From: Methanobrevibacter olleyae
GTDB lineage: Archaea; Methanobacteriota; Methanobacteria; Methanobacteriales; Methanobacteriaceae
NCBI GenBank assembly: GCA_015063035.1
Contig: SUTG01000001.1
Location: 1 to 64,000, forward strand
Direction: 5' to 3'
Length of the DNA stretch: 64,000 nt
The notes under the pieces are model-generated. The model did not search any database. It saw only the letters and a program-made list of their open reading frames with translations, and had not been told where the DNA came from. Positions 17,661 to 26,561 of this stretch are shown here, piece by piece. Both the position numbers and the translations under genes were made by a program. Numbering within the stretch: position 1 is the first letter of the stretch; every line of letters starts with the position of its first letter.

Positions 17661-19955
17661 ATGAAAATGCTGTTTAGGAAAATGCTACGTGATTTCAAGG
17701 ATCATAAGGCCCAATTTCTCTCTATCTTTTTAATGGCTCTTATTGGAGTCTTTGCATTTACAGGCATCAGCGGTGAAGTTGTAGGGATGGTGGATGTATC
17801 AAGCGGCTATTATGAAGACACCAACCTTGCAGACGGATGGGTCTATGGAGAGGAAATCGATGATGATGTCTTTTCCGATATAAAGTCCATGGATGAAATC
17901 AAGGATGCCCAAAGGGAGATGGTAGTCGGAACCGTGGCCAATTACTCATCAGACCCTGATATCACATTGCATATTGTTGAAGGAAAGCAGAACATATCCA
18001 AATTCTATCTTTTTAAAGGCCAAGACTTTGACGAAAACGATGAGGAAGGTATATGGATTGACAAAAGGTTTGCAAACGGCCGCAATTTGGATATTGGAGA
18101 TAAGATTACCTTAAAATTCGATGGAAATAAAGTCTCCAAGACAGTTAGAGGCATAATGTATTCACCGGAATATGTCTATTATATCCAAGAAGGGAGCTTG
18201 ATTCCAGACTTTTCTCAAGTGGGCTTCGCTTACATGCCTTCTAAAGGCGCTGATTTTGACATTGTGTATAATACAATAGCTTTGGATGGCTATGAGGAAT
18301 TGGATGAGAAGGATTTCAAGTCCTCTTTGGAAGAGAAATTAGGCCAAAAGGCCTATGTTCAGTATGTCGACCGTGACAATAACGTTGGCATAAAGACATT
18401 GCAGGATGAGATTTCTCAACACCAAATGTTTTCAGGAATATTTCCAGCCATTTTCGTTCTTGTATCACTTTTGACTTTGGTCACAACAATGTCCCGTGTC
18501 ATTTCAGCCCAAAGGATGCAGATAGGAACCCTAAAGGCTATGGGCTACAGCAACAGGTCAATAATTCTTCACTATCTATCTTACGGATTCGTATTGTCCC
18601 TGACAGGTTCAGCTATTGGGCTTGTAATAGGGCCTTTGACCATACCGTATCTATTCTATCCAACAATGTCTTCAACCTATTCCCTTCCTCGCTGGGGACC
18701 TTCATGGGACATCAGCTTCTTTGCTGTTGCAGGACTTATGGTAGTCTCTTCAGTATTGATCAGCTACATTTCAGTGAAGGGCATCAGTGATGAGAATCCT
18801 GCAGAAACAATCAGGCCAAAGGCTCCAAAGCTTGTAAGTTCAGGCCTTATTGAAAGAACCAGGATATGGAAAAGATTCAGTTTCAATGAAAGATGGAACT
18901 ATAGGGATGCAAAAAGGAACAAGACCAGAGCAATCATGAGTGTCTTCGGTGTGTTTGCATGTACCCTTTTGGTCATGTCCGCTTTTGGAATGGCGGATTC
19001 AATCAATGACGTTGAGGATTGGCAGTACGACCAGATCTATAACTTCAATTCCAAGCTTATATTGGAGGAAAACATCACCGATTCACAGTTGGACCATATC
19101 TTGGATGAGACAGGTGGCGAAGGAATCAGGGAAGAGGCCATTGAGTTGAAGTATAAGGGAATCAAGAAGACTGGAACACTTACGGTAATGAACGATTCTG
19201 ACTATTACAAGGTTACAGATGCCAATAGAAACTATATACACCTTGATCCTGATGGAATAGCCATTTCAGACAAGATGGCTGAAGTCTTGGGATTGAAGGT
19301 TGGAGATAAGGTGAGATGGCATGTTGCAGGAAACCCTAAATGGATTGACTCTGAGATTACAGAGACCTATTCCATTCCATTCGGACAAGGATTGATAATG
19401 TCTCCTGAAGTCTTTGATGAGATTGGAGGGGATGATTACAACTACAGCACAAATGTTGTATTGACTAAAGAGAATGTCAAAAAGAACTACACTGGAGTCA
19501 GCAGCATTACAACCAGTGAAGACATCAGGAAGGGATGGAGCATAATGACTGAGGCGTTGGACTTGATGGTCAGTGTCCTCATAGGATTTGCAGTTGTATT
19601 GGCAGTTGTGGTGCTGTATAATCTAGGGCTTTTGTCATTCACTGAGATTCAAAGGGAGCTTGCTACCTTGAAGGTTCTTGGTTTCAATTCCAAAAGCTTG
19701 AGAAGGCTTTTGCTTACTCAAAACCTATGGTTCTCAACAATAGGATTCATTCTAGCTATTCCAGGAGCTTATATTTTGATGGACATCATGATGAGTTCTA
19801 CCGGCGATGAGTATTTCTTCCCAATCAACATCTACTTATGGAACTTCATAGCCAGTTTCATCATAACCTTTGGTTTGTCTGTTCTTGTCAACTTGGCATT
19901 TTCAAGAAAGATCAAGAAGGTAAATATGGTTGAATCCTTGAAGAGCAATGAATAA
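17661..19955 (+). CDS. ABC transporter permease, FtsX/MacB-like
   Basis: A 764-residue permease. A transmembrane helix near residues 20-40 is followed by a large extracytoplasmic domain (about 45-250), a three-helix FtsX domain (about 260-390), a second extracytoplasmic domain and a C-terminal FtsX domain (about 640-755). The order TM-domain-3TM-domain-3TM is that of duplicated FtsX permeases. The ATG at 17661 follows an AGTGAT ribosome site; the earlier in-frame TTG at 17634 has none. It works with the ATPase encoded 100 bp upstream. Substrate unknown; the upstream operator suggests a link to metal status (inference). Confidence 0.88.
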   Translation: MKMLFRKMLRDFKDHKAQFLSIFLMALIGVFAFTGISGEVVGMVDVSSGYYEDTNLADGWVYGEEIDDDVFSDIKSMDEIKDAQREMVVGTVANYSSDPDITLHIVEGKQNISKFYLFKGQDFDENDEEGIWIDKRFANGRNLDIGDKITLKFDGNKVSKTVRGIMYSPEYVYYIQEGSLIPDFSQVGFAYMPSKGADFDIVYNTIALDGYEELDEKDFKSSLEEKLGQKAYVQYVDRDNNVGIKTLQDEISQHQMFSGIFPAIFVLVSLLTLVTTMSRVISAQRMQIGTLKAMGYSNRSIILHYLSYGFVLSLTGSAIGLVIGPLTIPYLFYPTMSSTYSLPRWGPSWDISFFAVAGLMVVSSVLISYISVKGISDENPAETIRPKAPKLVSSGLIERTRIWKRFSFNERWNYRDAKRNKTRAIMSVFGVFACTLLVMSAFGMADSINDVEDWQYDQIYNFNSKLILEENITDSQLDHILDETGGEGIREEAIELKYKGIKKTGTLTVMNDSDYYKVTDANRNYIHLDPDGIAISDKMAEVLGLKVGDKVRWHVAGNPKWIDSEITETYSIPFGQGLIMSPEVFDEIGGDDYNYSTNVVLTKENVKKNYTGVSSITTSEDIRKGWSIMTEALDLMVSVLIGFAVVLAVVVLYNLGLLSFTEIQRELATLKVLGFNSKSLRRLLLTQNLWFSTIGFILAIPGAYILMDIMMSSTGDEYFFPINIYLWNFIASFIITFGLSVLVNLAFSRKIKKVNMVESLKSNE

Positions 19956-20293
19956 TCCAGTTTCACGAAATCAGTTCGTAGAATCTGGATTAAAATTTAC
20001 TTTTTCTTTTTTATTTTCATTTAGTAGAAAATCTTTCTTTTTTTTATTTTCATTATAATTCTTTTTAGTTGAAATTCTTTCTTTTTTTATTTTCATTATA
20101 ATTTTTTATTTTTACTATGGTTTACTATATAAAACTATATCTGTTAAAATTACTCTAATTTTACTATATCATTATAAATTGATTTAATTTCGCAAAAAAG
20201 ACTTTTTAATTTAGTTACCTTTAAATATAACCTTTTTTATACTATTATTTAAGAAATAAAGATTTTTAATTAATTTTTAAATAAGGTGATATT
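19956..20293. repeat. Gene-free AT-rich region with short T-rich repeats
   Basis: Right after the permease stop there is a possible terminator: an AATCAG/CTGGATT-like inverted segment and then T-runs. From about 20020 to 20110 a TTTTTATTTTCATTATAATT-type unit recurs two or three times. No gene seen. Confidence 0.5.
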
Positions 20294-20632
20294 TTGTTAA
20301 TTCATAAAGATAATGAGGGGTGTGTATTGGATAATTTTAAGTTAGTAAATCGTGATGAGATCATTGACTTTATCAATGACCATAAGGGCTTATTGGAATT
20401 GATTGAAAAGTCATATCCTTTAGTGAGGAAATATTTTCCAAAGTATTCTAATTGTTTATTATATTCAATAGATCCTGAAATTGTAAATCTAGAACATATC
20501 ATGCTCTTTATTAATGGGGATGAAAAGGTTTATGATGAGGATTGTTTGAGATTAAAAGAATTGGAAAATGAAATAGAGAAATTGAAAGTTTCTAATTGTA
20601 ATGTTAAACCATTGCTTTTAGTTGATATATGA
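20294..20632 (+). CDS. Hypothetical protein, possible partner (antitoxin-like) of a HEPN protein, copy 1
   Basis: A 112-residue soluble acidic protein starting with TTG behind an AAGGTGAT ribosome site; its paralogue 20 bp downstream starts at the same residue with ATG, which supports this start. The middle holds LLELIEKSYPLVRKYFP and SIDPEIVNLEHIMLFIN. This layout resembles small proteins that sit next to HEPN-domain genes in archaea and cyanobacteria, and a decayed HEPN-like gene follows the second copy. The antitoxin-like role is inference. Confidence 0.6.
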   Translation: MLIHKDNEGCVLDNFKLVNRDEIIDFINDHKGLLELIEKSYPLVRKYFPKYSNCLLYSIDPEIVNLEHIMLFINGDEKVYDEDCLRLKELENEIEKLKVSNCNVKPLLLVDI

Positions 20633-20652
20633 TTTGATATTCAAGTGATAGT

Positions 20653-20991
20653 ATGTTAATTGAAGAAAATAAAAGAGATTGCATTTTAAATAATTTTAAA
20701 TTGATAAACCAAAAAGAGATTATTGATTTTATCCGTTCAAATACTGGATTATTAGAGTTAATTGAGAAAGTCTATCCTTTACTCAAATTTTATTTTCCAA
20801 ATTATTCCTATTCCTTGTTATATGCTCCAGATCCAGAGATAGCAGCTATTGAGGATTTGATGTTACTAATAAATGCTGATATAAAGGACTATGAATATAA
20901 TAAAAATAAGTTATATGATTTGGAAAGGGAAATCGATGATTTAGAAATATCTGATTGTAAAGTTAAACGTTTACTTTTATTGGATGTATGA
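20653..20991 (+). CDS. Hypothetical protein, paralogue of the preceding gene, copy 2
   Basis: A 112-residue paralogue of the gene at 20294: shared segments include GLLELIEKVYPLLKFYFP and DPEIAAIEDLMLLIN, and both end in a similar leucine-rich tail. The separation from copy 1 is only 20 bp, so this is a tandem gene duplication read as one operon. It overlaps nothing, and is followed 4 bp later by the HEPN-like remnant. Confidence 0.6.
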   Translation: MLIEENKRDCILNNFKLINQKEIIDFIRSNTGLLELIEKVYPLLKFYFPNYSYSLLYAPDPEIAAIEDLMLLINADIKDYEYNKNKLYDLEREIDDLEISDCKVKRLLLLDV

Positions 20992-20995
20992 TAAA

Positions 20996-21111
20996 ATGAC
21001 CTTTAACTGGGATAAATTTTCAGATGTTTTTATTTGTTTAACGCCGATAAATGTGAAAGGACGTATAATGAAATAGTTCAATTATTGAATAACTTAAATA
21101 AAAAAAAGTAA
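20996..21111 (+). pseudogene. Remnant of a HEPN-domain gene
   Basis: An ATG at 20996 opens MTFNWDKFSDVF, the usual start of small HEPN proteins of the 'FNW' type. After a break, another frame (from about 21037) reads FNADKCERTYNEIVQLL and ends at 21109-21111, which looks like a HEPN C-terminal helix. The catalytic middle, with the R-x4-6-H motif, is missing. It is therefore an internally deleted toxin-like gene behind its two partner copies. Short length makes this call uncertain. Confidence 0.4.
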
Positions 21112-21118
21112 AAGCTAA

Positions 21119-22042
21119 TTACTCATACCTATGAGTAATCAAGTTTCTTAAGATAGCCATTCTTACTGGAATTGCATTTGCAGCCTGTTCAAAGTACTTG
21201 TTGTACTTAGTATCGTCAACATCATATGCAATCTCGTCTATTCTTGGAAGCGGGTGCATGACGATAAGGTTCTTTCCTTCAAGCAATTCCTTATTGATCA
21301 GGTAAGCTCCCTTGATCTGTTCGTATTCCTCTTCATCAGGGAATCTTTCCTTTTGGATCCTTGTTACGTATAGCACATCAACATCATCAATGACATCCTT
21401 AAGGCTATCGGTTTCCTTGAACTTGATGTTGTTCTCTTCAAGGTCATGCAATGTTTCCTTAGGCATCTTAAGCTGATGAGGTGAGACAAATGTCATCTCA
21501 ACATCATACATTCCTAAAGCGTATGAGAGTGAATGTACGGTACGGCCGTATTTCAAGTCTCCAAGAAGGGCTATGTTCAATCCGTCTATCTTTCCGAAGT
21601 GCTTTTTGATTGTGTAAAGGTCCAGCAATGTCTGGGTTGGGTGTTGGCCTGCACCGTCTCCTGCATTGATGATTGGAACATCCACAATATCTGAGAGAAA
21701 ACGTGAGACTCCTTCAAGGTCATGTCTTATTACAATTGCATCACAGTATGATTCAAACATCTTTGCTGTATCTGCAATGCTCTCCCCTTTAGCCACTGAG
21801 CTGTTTGAAGCGTCTCCAAGCTCAATGCATTCACCTCCAAGCCTTTTCATGGAGGTTTCAAAGGAAAGCCTTGTTCTTGTTGAAGGTTCGTAGAACAAGA
21901 GTCCTAATATTTTTCCTTCAAGCTCTCTAGATAGCTTTTTTGATTTAGCAACATCTTCAAGCTTGCTTGCTTCCTCTAGGATGAATTCAATTTCATCCTT
22001 TTTAAAATCCTTTAATGAAATAAGGTTTTCATGGCCAAATAT
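21119..22042 (-). CDS. pyrB: Aspartate carbamoyltransferase catalytic chain, apparent ATA start
   Basis: Catalyses carbamoyl phosphate plus aspartate to carbamoyl aspartate, the committed step of pyrimidine synthesis. The phosphate-binding STRTR motif, [10 protein letters not shown] and HPLPRIDEI are intact. The first ATG/GTG/TTG-type codon in frame falls inside the conserved region ([11 protein letters not shown]), which would remove the first 50 residues. Upstream the same frame clearly encodes the normal N-terminus ([20 protein letters not shown]), bounded by a stop, with only ATA (22042-22040) at proper spacing from an AAGGAG site. Taking ATA gives 307 residues, the normal family length. 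Either a rare start codon or a lost base/substitution is present. The regulatory chain PyrI is not in the window. Confidence 0.9.
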   Translation of the reverse strand: MFGHENLISLKDFKKDEIEFILEEASKLEDVAKSKKLSRELEGKILGLLFYEPSTRTRLSFETSMKRLGGECIELGDASNSSVAKGESIADTAKMFESYCDAIVIRHDLEGVSRFLSDIVDVPIINAGDGAGQHPTQTLLDLYTIKKHFGKIDGLNIALLGDLKYGRTVHSLSYALGMYDVEMTFVSPHQLKMPKETLHDLEENNIKFKETDSLKDVIDDVDVLYVTRIQKERFPDEEEYEQIKGAYLINKELLEGKNLIVMHPLPRIDEIAYDVDDTKYNKYFEQAANAIPVRMAILRNLITHRYE

Positions 22043-22083
22043 AGTATTACACTCCTTAGATTTTTACACTTGAAATACAAGTC

Positions 22084-22172
22084 CGCATTCGTATTTATTG
22101 GTTTTATAAATCATTTCCTTCCAGACAATAGAAGAAATGAGTTGCATTCATGTATTTATTGGTTTTATAACA
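22084..22172. repeat. 60-bp direct repeat near the small membrane gene
   Basis: GTATTTATTGGTTTTATAA occurs at about 22092 and 22152, each preceded by GCATTC. The second copy includes the stop codon of the 47-residue membrane protein; the first lies in the leader of pyrB. Confidence 0.7.
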
Positions 22173-22308
22173 GCAATCCTAACAATATGAGAATGATGAA
22201 CAAGACAACTCCTATAGAGAATATTCTAAAGCTGATTTTCACCATCCATTTAAGGATACCGAAGATGATCATCAAGATGATTGCAATAATTAACAGTTCA
22301 AATATCAT
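22165..22308 (-). CDS. Small membrane protein (47 residues)
   Basis: A short ORF with an excellent ribosome site (AGAGGTGA, 5 bp before the ATG). The product is almost entirely hydrophobic: two predicted helices, FELLIIAIILMIIFGIL and GVVLFIILILLGLLL, around a short basic loop KWMVKISFR. It lies between the FAH-family gene and pyrB on the same strand. Function unknown. Confidence 0.6.
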   Translation of the reverse strand: MIFELLIIAIILMIIFGILKWMVKISFRIFSIGVVLFIILILLGLLL

Positions 22309-22372
22309 TTTTTCACCTCTTTTATATAGAACTTTCAATTATAATTTTTTTATTAATATTATAATAATTTAT

Positions 22373-23179
22373 CTATTCCTTTATCAGGTAATTCTTTAAT
22401 GTTCCTATATTCTCTATTGTCACTTCAACGATTGAATCTGCATCCATTGGGCCAACTCCAGGAGGAGTTCCTGTAGCTATCACATCTCCCGGATTCAATG
22501 TCATGGTCTCGCTTACATAGGATATGATTTCCTGTGGAGAGAAGATCATTTGTGAAGTGTTTGAGTTTTGCTTGATTTCTCCATTCACTTTTGTAATGAT
22601 GTTTTGATTCAATGGGTCAAGGTCTGTTTCAATATATGGCCCTATTGGAGCGAATCCGTCACAGCTTTTTCCTCTTGTCCATTGGCCATCCCCAAGGGTG
22701 AAGTCTCTTGCTGTCACGTCATTTATTATTGTGTACCCGAATATGTAATCATCTGCCTCTTCTTTGCTTACTTGTTTTGTTTTCTTTCCTATCACAACAG
22801 CAAGTTCTCCTTCATAATCTATTTGCTTGGAGACTTTCGGATAGATGATGATATTGTCTGTTCTATTCACTGTAGTGGATGGCTTGATGAATATTACAGG
22901 GCTTTTGGGAAGCTCCAGATTCAATTCCTTTGCATGATCCTTGTAATTGAGTCCAATGCAGACTATTTTAGAGGGTTCAGTTGGTGATAGTATTTCAATG
23001 TCATCTAAGCTGTGTGAAGACACCATATTGTCTAAAATGAATTTGACATCCTTATTGAAGTAGTCTAGAATGTTTCCTTCAAGTTCGATGACCTTGCCTT
23101 CATCATCAAGGAAAGCTGATTTGATTTCTCTATCCTCATTTAGGCTATCTGCCTTGTTCTTGAATCTTAGGAATTTCAT
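22373..23179 (-). CDS. Fumarylacetoacetate hydrolase (FAH) family protein
   Basis: A 268-residue FAH-family enzyme. Characteristic motifs are IGLNYKDHAKE (about residues 80), PVIFIKPSTT, DYEGELAVVIGK with the metal-binding E/E pair, GYTIINDVTARD, RGKSCDGFAPIGP and GDVIATGTPPGVG. Relatives include oxaloacetate decarboxylases, acylpyruvases and homoprotocatechuate isomerases/decarboxylases, so the true substrate cannot be chosen from sequence. No degradative pathway genes are nearby, which argues for a general metabolite-repair type role such as oxaloacetate tautomerase/decarboxylase (inference). Confidence 0.88.
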   Translation of the reverse strand: MKFLRFKNKADSLNEDREIKSAFLDDEGKVIELEGNILDYFNKDVKFILDNMVSSHSLDDIEILSPTEPSKIVCIGLNYKDHAKELNLELPKSPVIFIKPSTTVNRTDNIIIYPKVSKQIDYEGELAVVIGKKTKQVSKEEADDYIFGYTIINDVTARDFTLGDGQWTRGKSCDGFAPIGPYIETDLDPLNQNIITKVNGEIKQNSNTSQMIFSPQEIISYVSETMTLNPGDVIATGTPPGVGPMDADSIVEVTIENIGTLKNYLIKE

Positions 23180-23304
23180 TTAATCACTAAAATGATTATT
23201 TTTTAATTTATCCTTATTGTAGCAAATCTTGGATTATTGAATGATTTCACTGTTTGTCAATAATTCTTGGTTAATTTCACTTTTATTAATAATAAAAATT
23301 TGAA

Positions 23305-24168
23305 TTATTGAATGATTCTTTCTATTGGAACGACTAAAATGTCACGTGCTCCTGCATTTCTAAGCTTATTTACAAGCTCGAAAACTTCATCCTCTCCAAC
23401 CACTGCCTGAACTGCCATTGTTTCCTCTTTTGACAAGACTTCAGATACGGTTGGTCCGCTCATTGCAGGCATGACCTTCTGAACTTCGCATAGGTCCTTT
23501 TTAGCCACATTCATCATAAGCAATTTCTTTCTGCCGGCTTCAAGCACACCTTGAATTGAGGTGCTTACTGCTTCAACAAGGTTCTTCTTTTCCTTGTAGG
23601 AATAATTGTTTGCAATTAACTTGATTGAGCTTTCAAGTATTGTGTCAACTACCTTCAAATGGTTCATGTTGAGAGTGGTCCCTGTACTTGTAAGGTCTGT
23701 TATTGCATCAGCTATTCCAATGAATGGAGCTATTTCAGTTGATCCTGTAAGCCTTACGATTTTTATCTTGAGACCGTTTTCCTCTAGGTATTTTCTTGTA
23801 AGGTTTGGAAATTCTGTAGCTATTGTCATTCCGTCCTTAAGGTCACTTTTATCTTCGATTTCACTGTCATCAGGAGAGGCCAAGACAAGCTTGGTTTGGC
23901 CGAAGTTCAAATCCAAAAGAATTTCAACATCTGCATCGTTTTCCTCTATGAGATCGTATCCTGTGATTCCCATGTCACAGATTCCCTCATCCACGAATTC
24001 AGGTATGTCTGCAGCACGTGCAAACATCACGTCTATATCTTCATTGTAAGTCTGTGAGAATAATTTCCTGTTTGTGCTGTCCTTTAGGCCAAGTCCTGCC
24101 TTTTCCAATATGTTCACTGCAGGATCACTGATTCTGCCCTTTGACGGCACTGCTATTTTAAGTTTCAT
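23305..24168 (-). CDS. hisG: ATP phosphoribosyltransferase, long form
   Basis: First enzyme of histidine biosynthesis (ATP plus PRPP). The 287-residue length is that of the long form with a C-terminal ACT-like HisG_C domain that binds histidine for feedback inhibition, so no HisZ is needed. The N-terminal KIAVPSKGR, GITGYDLIEE and PRPP loop DLTSTGTTL are present; the C-terminal part starts near residue 215. It stands alone, far from other his genes, as is common in methanogens. Confidence 0.95.
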   Translation of the reverse strand: MKLKIAVPSKGRISDPAVNILEKAGLGLKDSTNRKLFSQTYNEDIDVMFARAADIPEFVDEGICDMGITGYDLIEENDADVEILLDLNFGQTKLVLASPDDSEIEDKSDLKDGMTIATEFPNLTRKYLEENGLKIKIVRLTGSTEIAPFIGIADAITDLTSTGTTLNMNHLKVVDTILESSIKLIANNYSYKEKKNLVEAVSTSIQGVLEAGRKKLLMMNVAKKDLCEVQKVMPAMSGPTVSEVLSKEETMAVQAVVGEDEVFELVNKLRNAGARDILVVPIERIIQ

Positions 24169-24620
24169 GATTTCATCCGGTATTGTTTTATTAAAGACTA
24201 GCTTATTCTAAAGCCGTTGATATTTTTTTTCTAAATCTTGGCTGATTGTTAAAGCCATTGATATTTTTTTCTAAATGTTGGCTTGTTGTTTAAGCCATTG
24301 ATATTGTTTATCTACAATTATTTTAGTTTTATTTCTATATAATGTTAATCAATTTATTGAATTTTTTCAATGTATTTGAATTTTGAATAATTTTAATATT
24401 TTTTCATAGTTTGTAATCCATTAAAAAAATAAATTTGACTTTTGTTTAGTTTCGTTTTTTAAGAACAAATTTTTTATATGCTATATAAATAGTTAAAATT
24501 TTATTTGTACTATATATAGTTTATGTTTTTTAATTATAAATCATTACAATTACTTAATTCAAATTCTATATTCTAATATATCCTATTTGGCAAAATAAGG
24601 CCGTTATATTGGCTTTTTTT
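24169..24620. repeat. hisG upstream region with three 40-bp tandem repeats
   Basis: A unit with AAGCC-TTGATAT followed by a T-run and CTAAAT-TTGGCT occurs at 24211, 24252 and 24292. It lies in the leader/promoter region of hisG. The rest, to 24620, is AT-rich without a visible gene. Confidence 0.7.
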
Positions 24621-24640
24621 TAGAAACCTTTATATACTAG
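24621..24640 (+). promoter_or_regulatory. Histone gene promoter (BRE/TATA)
   Basis: GAAACC followed by TTTATATA (24629-24636) is a near-ideal archaeal BRE plus TATA box, about 165 bp before the histone start, so the mRNA would carry a long leader of roughly 145 nt. Confidence 0.65.
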
Positions 24641-24802
24641 TAAGTTATAAGATAATATAGTACTTATGAAAAAAAGCTTGTTTAGCTAGTATTTTTTAAA
24701 AATAATAGTTATAAACAATCTTTCACTAATATATTTAAAAAATATTGCATTAGTAATAAGTATGTATTTTTGTAATAAAAAAAATTATGGAGAATGATAT
24801 TT

Positions 24803-25006
24803 ATGGCAATACCTGTAGCTCCTATCGGAAGAATCATTAAAGAAGCTGGTGCTGAAAGAGTAAGCGAAGATGCTAAAAAAGCATTAAATGAATACGTTGA
24901 AGCTGAAGCAGCTAAAGTTGCTAAAAAAGCTATCAAATTCGCAGAATTAGCAAAACGTAAAACCGTTAAAGCTGAAGACATCGAATTAGCTATCAGCGAA
25001 TTATAA
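24803..25006 (+). CDS. Archaeal histone (HMf family)
   Basis: A 67-residue histone-fold protein: [10 protein letters not shown]-like start, [14 protein letters not shown], helix 2 with the central basic/acid pattern and the C-terminal [13 protein letters not shown] typical of HMfA/HMfB. It packages DNA as dimers and larger filaments. An upstream ATG at 24794 is in frame, but the GGAG site at 24789 is too close to it and fits 24803; family proteins also begin at this point. Confidence 0.95.
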   Translation: MAIPVAPIGRIIKEAGAERVSEDAKKALNEYVEAEAAKVAKKAIKFAELAKRKTVKAEDIELAISEL

Positions 25007-25018
25007 GACCAGCTTTTC

Positions 25019-25092
25019 CGCTCCTTCGGAGCGCAAAACCTGGACCAAAATTCTTATCATTACTGTTAGTGATAAGTCTTTTGTTTTTTACT
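25019..25092 (+). terminator. Two-hairpin terminator of the histone gene
   Basis: A GC-rich stem CGCTCC-TTC-GGAGCG (25019-25033) is followed by a second stem CTTATCA/TGATAAG (25053-25076) and then a T-rich run, right after the histone stop codon. A double terminator suits a highly expressed gene. Confidence 0.75.
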
Positions 25093-25135
25093 GTTTTTTA
25101 TATTTTTTTTACATTTTTTCAAGATCCTCATTTTT

Positions 25136-25194
25136 CGAAAAGTTTAAATATAACAATAGTTATATTATAATAAGAGAAATATAACAATCGTTAT
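25136..25194 (+). promoter_or_regulatory. Orphan promoter with two ATAAC-N4-GTTAT operators
   Basis: CGAAAAG then TTTAAATA (25143-25150) looks like BRE/TATA. ATAAC-N4-GTTAT palindromes lie at 25150-25163 and 25181-25194, 31 bp or about three helical turns apart, around the expected start of transcription. No ORF follows on the plus strand up to 25419; the stretch 25195-25419 holds no gene I can see. Confidence 0.45.
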
Positions 25195-25419
25195 TTTTTT
25201 CTAAAGAAGAGATTTTAATCATTTCTAAAATTTCTTTTTTTAAAAACTATCCCTCCTTAAATGCAATTTCATTGCTAAAGACATAGTTTTATCGCTCTTT
25301 AAAACACAAATCATAACACACACGCAAACACGATATGATTAAAATAATGCAATCTCCTAAAAATTAATTTCTTGTACAAGTCTTCAAATCTCAATCATTT
25401 TATTGTTATTTTAATCATA

Positions 25420-25497
25420 TTATCTACTTTTTTTAGCATCTCCATCATGTTTTACTCTATTATACATCATTCCGCCTTCCATTTTCACCAGGCCATT
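25420..25497 (-). pseudogene. 3' remnant of an Rpn-family gene
   Basis: Downstream of the Rpn-like gene, the minus strand reads LVKMEGGMMYNRVKHDG and ends at 25420-25422. The same LVKMEGGMI segment occurs inside the intact neighbour, and the DNA at 25470-25491 repeats that at 25678-25699. It is the tail of a second, mostly lost paralogue. Confidence 0.55.
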
Positions 25498-26370
25498 TTA
25501 TAATTTTTGTGTTTCGTTTTCTGCTTTTTTGATTGCGTTTTCTATTGCTTTAGGTTCAATTCCTTTTTCTTTCAGTTCCCTTTCTATTATTTTTATTTTT
25601 CTTTCTCCTTTTTGTTTTTCTAGGTCTATTCCTTCTTGTTTTCCTATTCTTATGAAGTGTTTTATTGTGTTTTGTATCATTCCGCCTTCCATTTTCACCA
25701 ACCTCTCTATTTCATCAAATTCCTCATCTGTATCTGTATATTTGGTAGCTAGAAACAACAATAAATTTTTAATGTCATTTAATTTGTCTCTATTTACAGT
25801 TCTTATCTGATTTGCTAATGTAATGCATTCAACAATCAATTCCTTAGGTGATTTGTCCGATTCCATAAATGGAATCAGCAATAGATCATTAAGTTCCTCG
25901 GTTTCATCATCTATTTCATTCTTTTCCAATAGATCTTTTAAGTTTTCCAGATGCTCCTCTCCATTGAATTCCTTAAAGGTCTTTAATGGAATCTTATACC
26001 TGTTATCATTATGCCACTCATCTTCGTATTCGCTGTCTTTCTTCTGCACTGTGCTGATGAAGTAGCTGTTTGTTTTCTGTTTGTATTTTATTCTAAGATA
26101 TGTTGCATAATCTAAGGATTTTTCTATATCCTCTTTTTTGACATAAGTTGATTTAAATTCGAGATTTAAGGTTTCCTTTGATTTCAAGTCAAATACCAGA
26201 TCCATTGTTTTGGTTTCATCTCTATAGTTCTGATATTCATTTGGAAGAATTGACACAATTTCTCCAGGGATGCCAAGTATATTCAACAATCGATTCAATC
26301 CGGGAATGCTTTGCTTGAAATACTTATCTTCTATCTTGTCTTTATCTCCTGTATTTTTTTCTTCATTCAT
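25498..26370 (-). CDS. Rpn-family / PD-(D/E)XK nuclease-like protein
   Basis: A 290-residue protein of the recombination-promoting nuclease (Rpn, PDDEXK) type. The nuclease core is visible as D57/D61 in MDLVFDL and E71-x-K73 in NLEFKS, followed by DYATYLRIKYKQK and a helix-rich C-terminal half ending in charged repeats. A GGAGGA ribosome site precedes the ATG. These proteins are common, often multi-copy, in Methanobrevibacter and gut bacteria, and are linked to DNA cutting and horizontal transfer. A relative lies at 60096-61022. Confidence 0.75.
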   Translation of the reverse strand: MNEEKNTGDKDKIEDKYFKQSIPGLNRLLNILGIPGEIVSILPNEYQNYRDETKTMDLVFDLKSKETLNLEFKSTYVKKEDIEKSLDYATYLRIKYKQKTNSYFISTVQKKDSEYEDEWHNDNRYKIPLKTFKEFNGEEHLENLKDLLEKNEIDDETEELNDLLLIPFMESDKSPKELIVECITLANQIRTVNRDKLNDIKNLLLFLATKYTDTDEEFDEIERLVKMEGGMIQNTIKHFIRIGKQEGIDLEKQKGERKIKIIERELKEKGIEPKAIENAIKKAENETQKL

Positions 26371-26561
26371 ATTATTTAAAATCCTCCATAAACTAATATT
26401 TATATTTATTTTGGATTTTATCTTATTTAAATACTTTTAATCACGATTTTAATTATTATTTAATGGTTAAATCGTAATTTACAACTTTTTTACAATTTTT
26501 TAAAGATATTATTAAATTATAATGAGATTAAAATAATTTCACAGAATCCTATCGACAGCAC

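Noticed and set aside
20996-21076. Intact 26-residue peptide gene
   Set aside because: The HEPN-like start followed by a HEPN-like C-terminal helix in another frame is better explained as an internally deleted gene.
22031-22399. Plus-strand ORF of 122 residues
   Set aside because: It is antisense to the pyrB N-terminus and to a small membrane gene with a far better ribosome site; its sequence is low-complexity.
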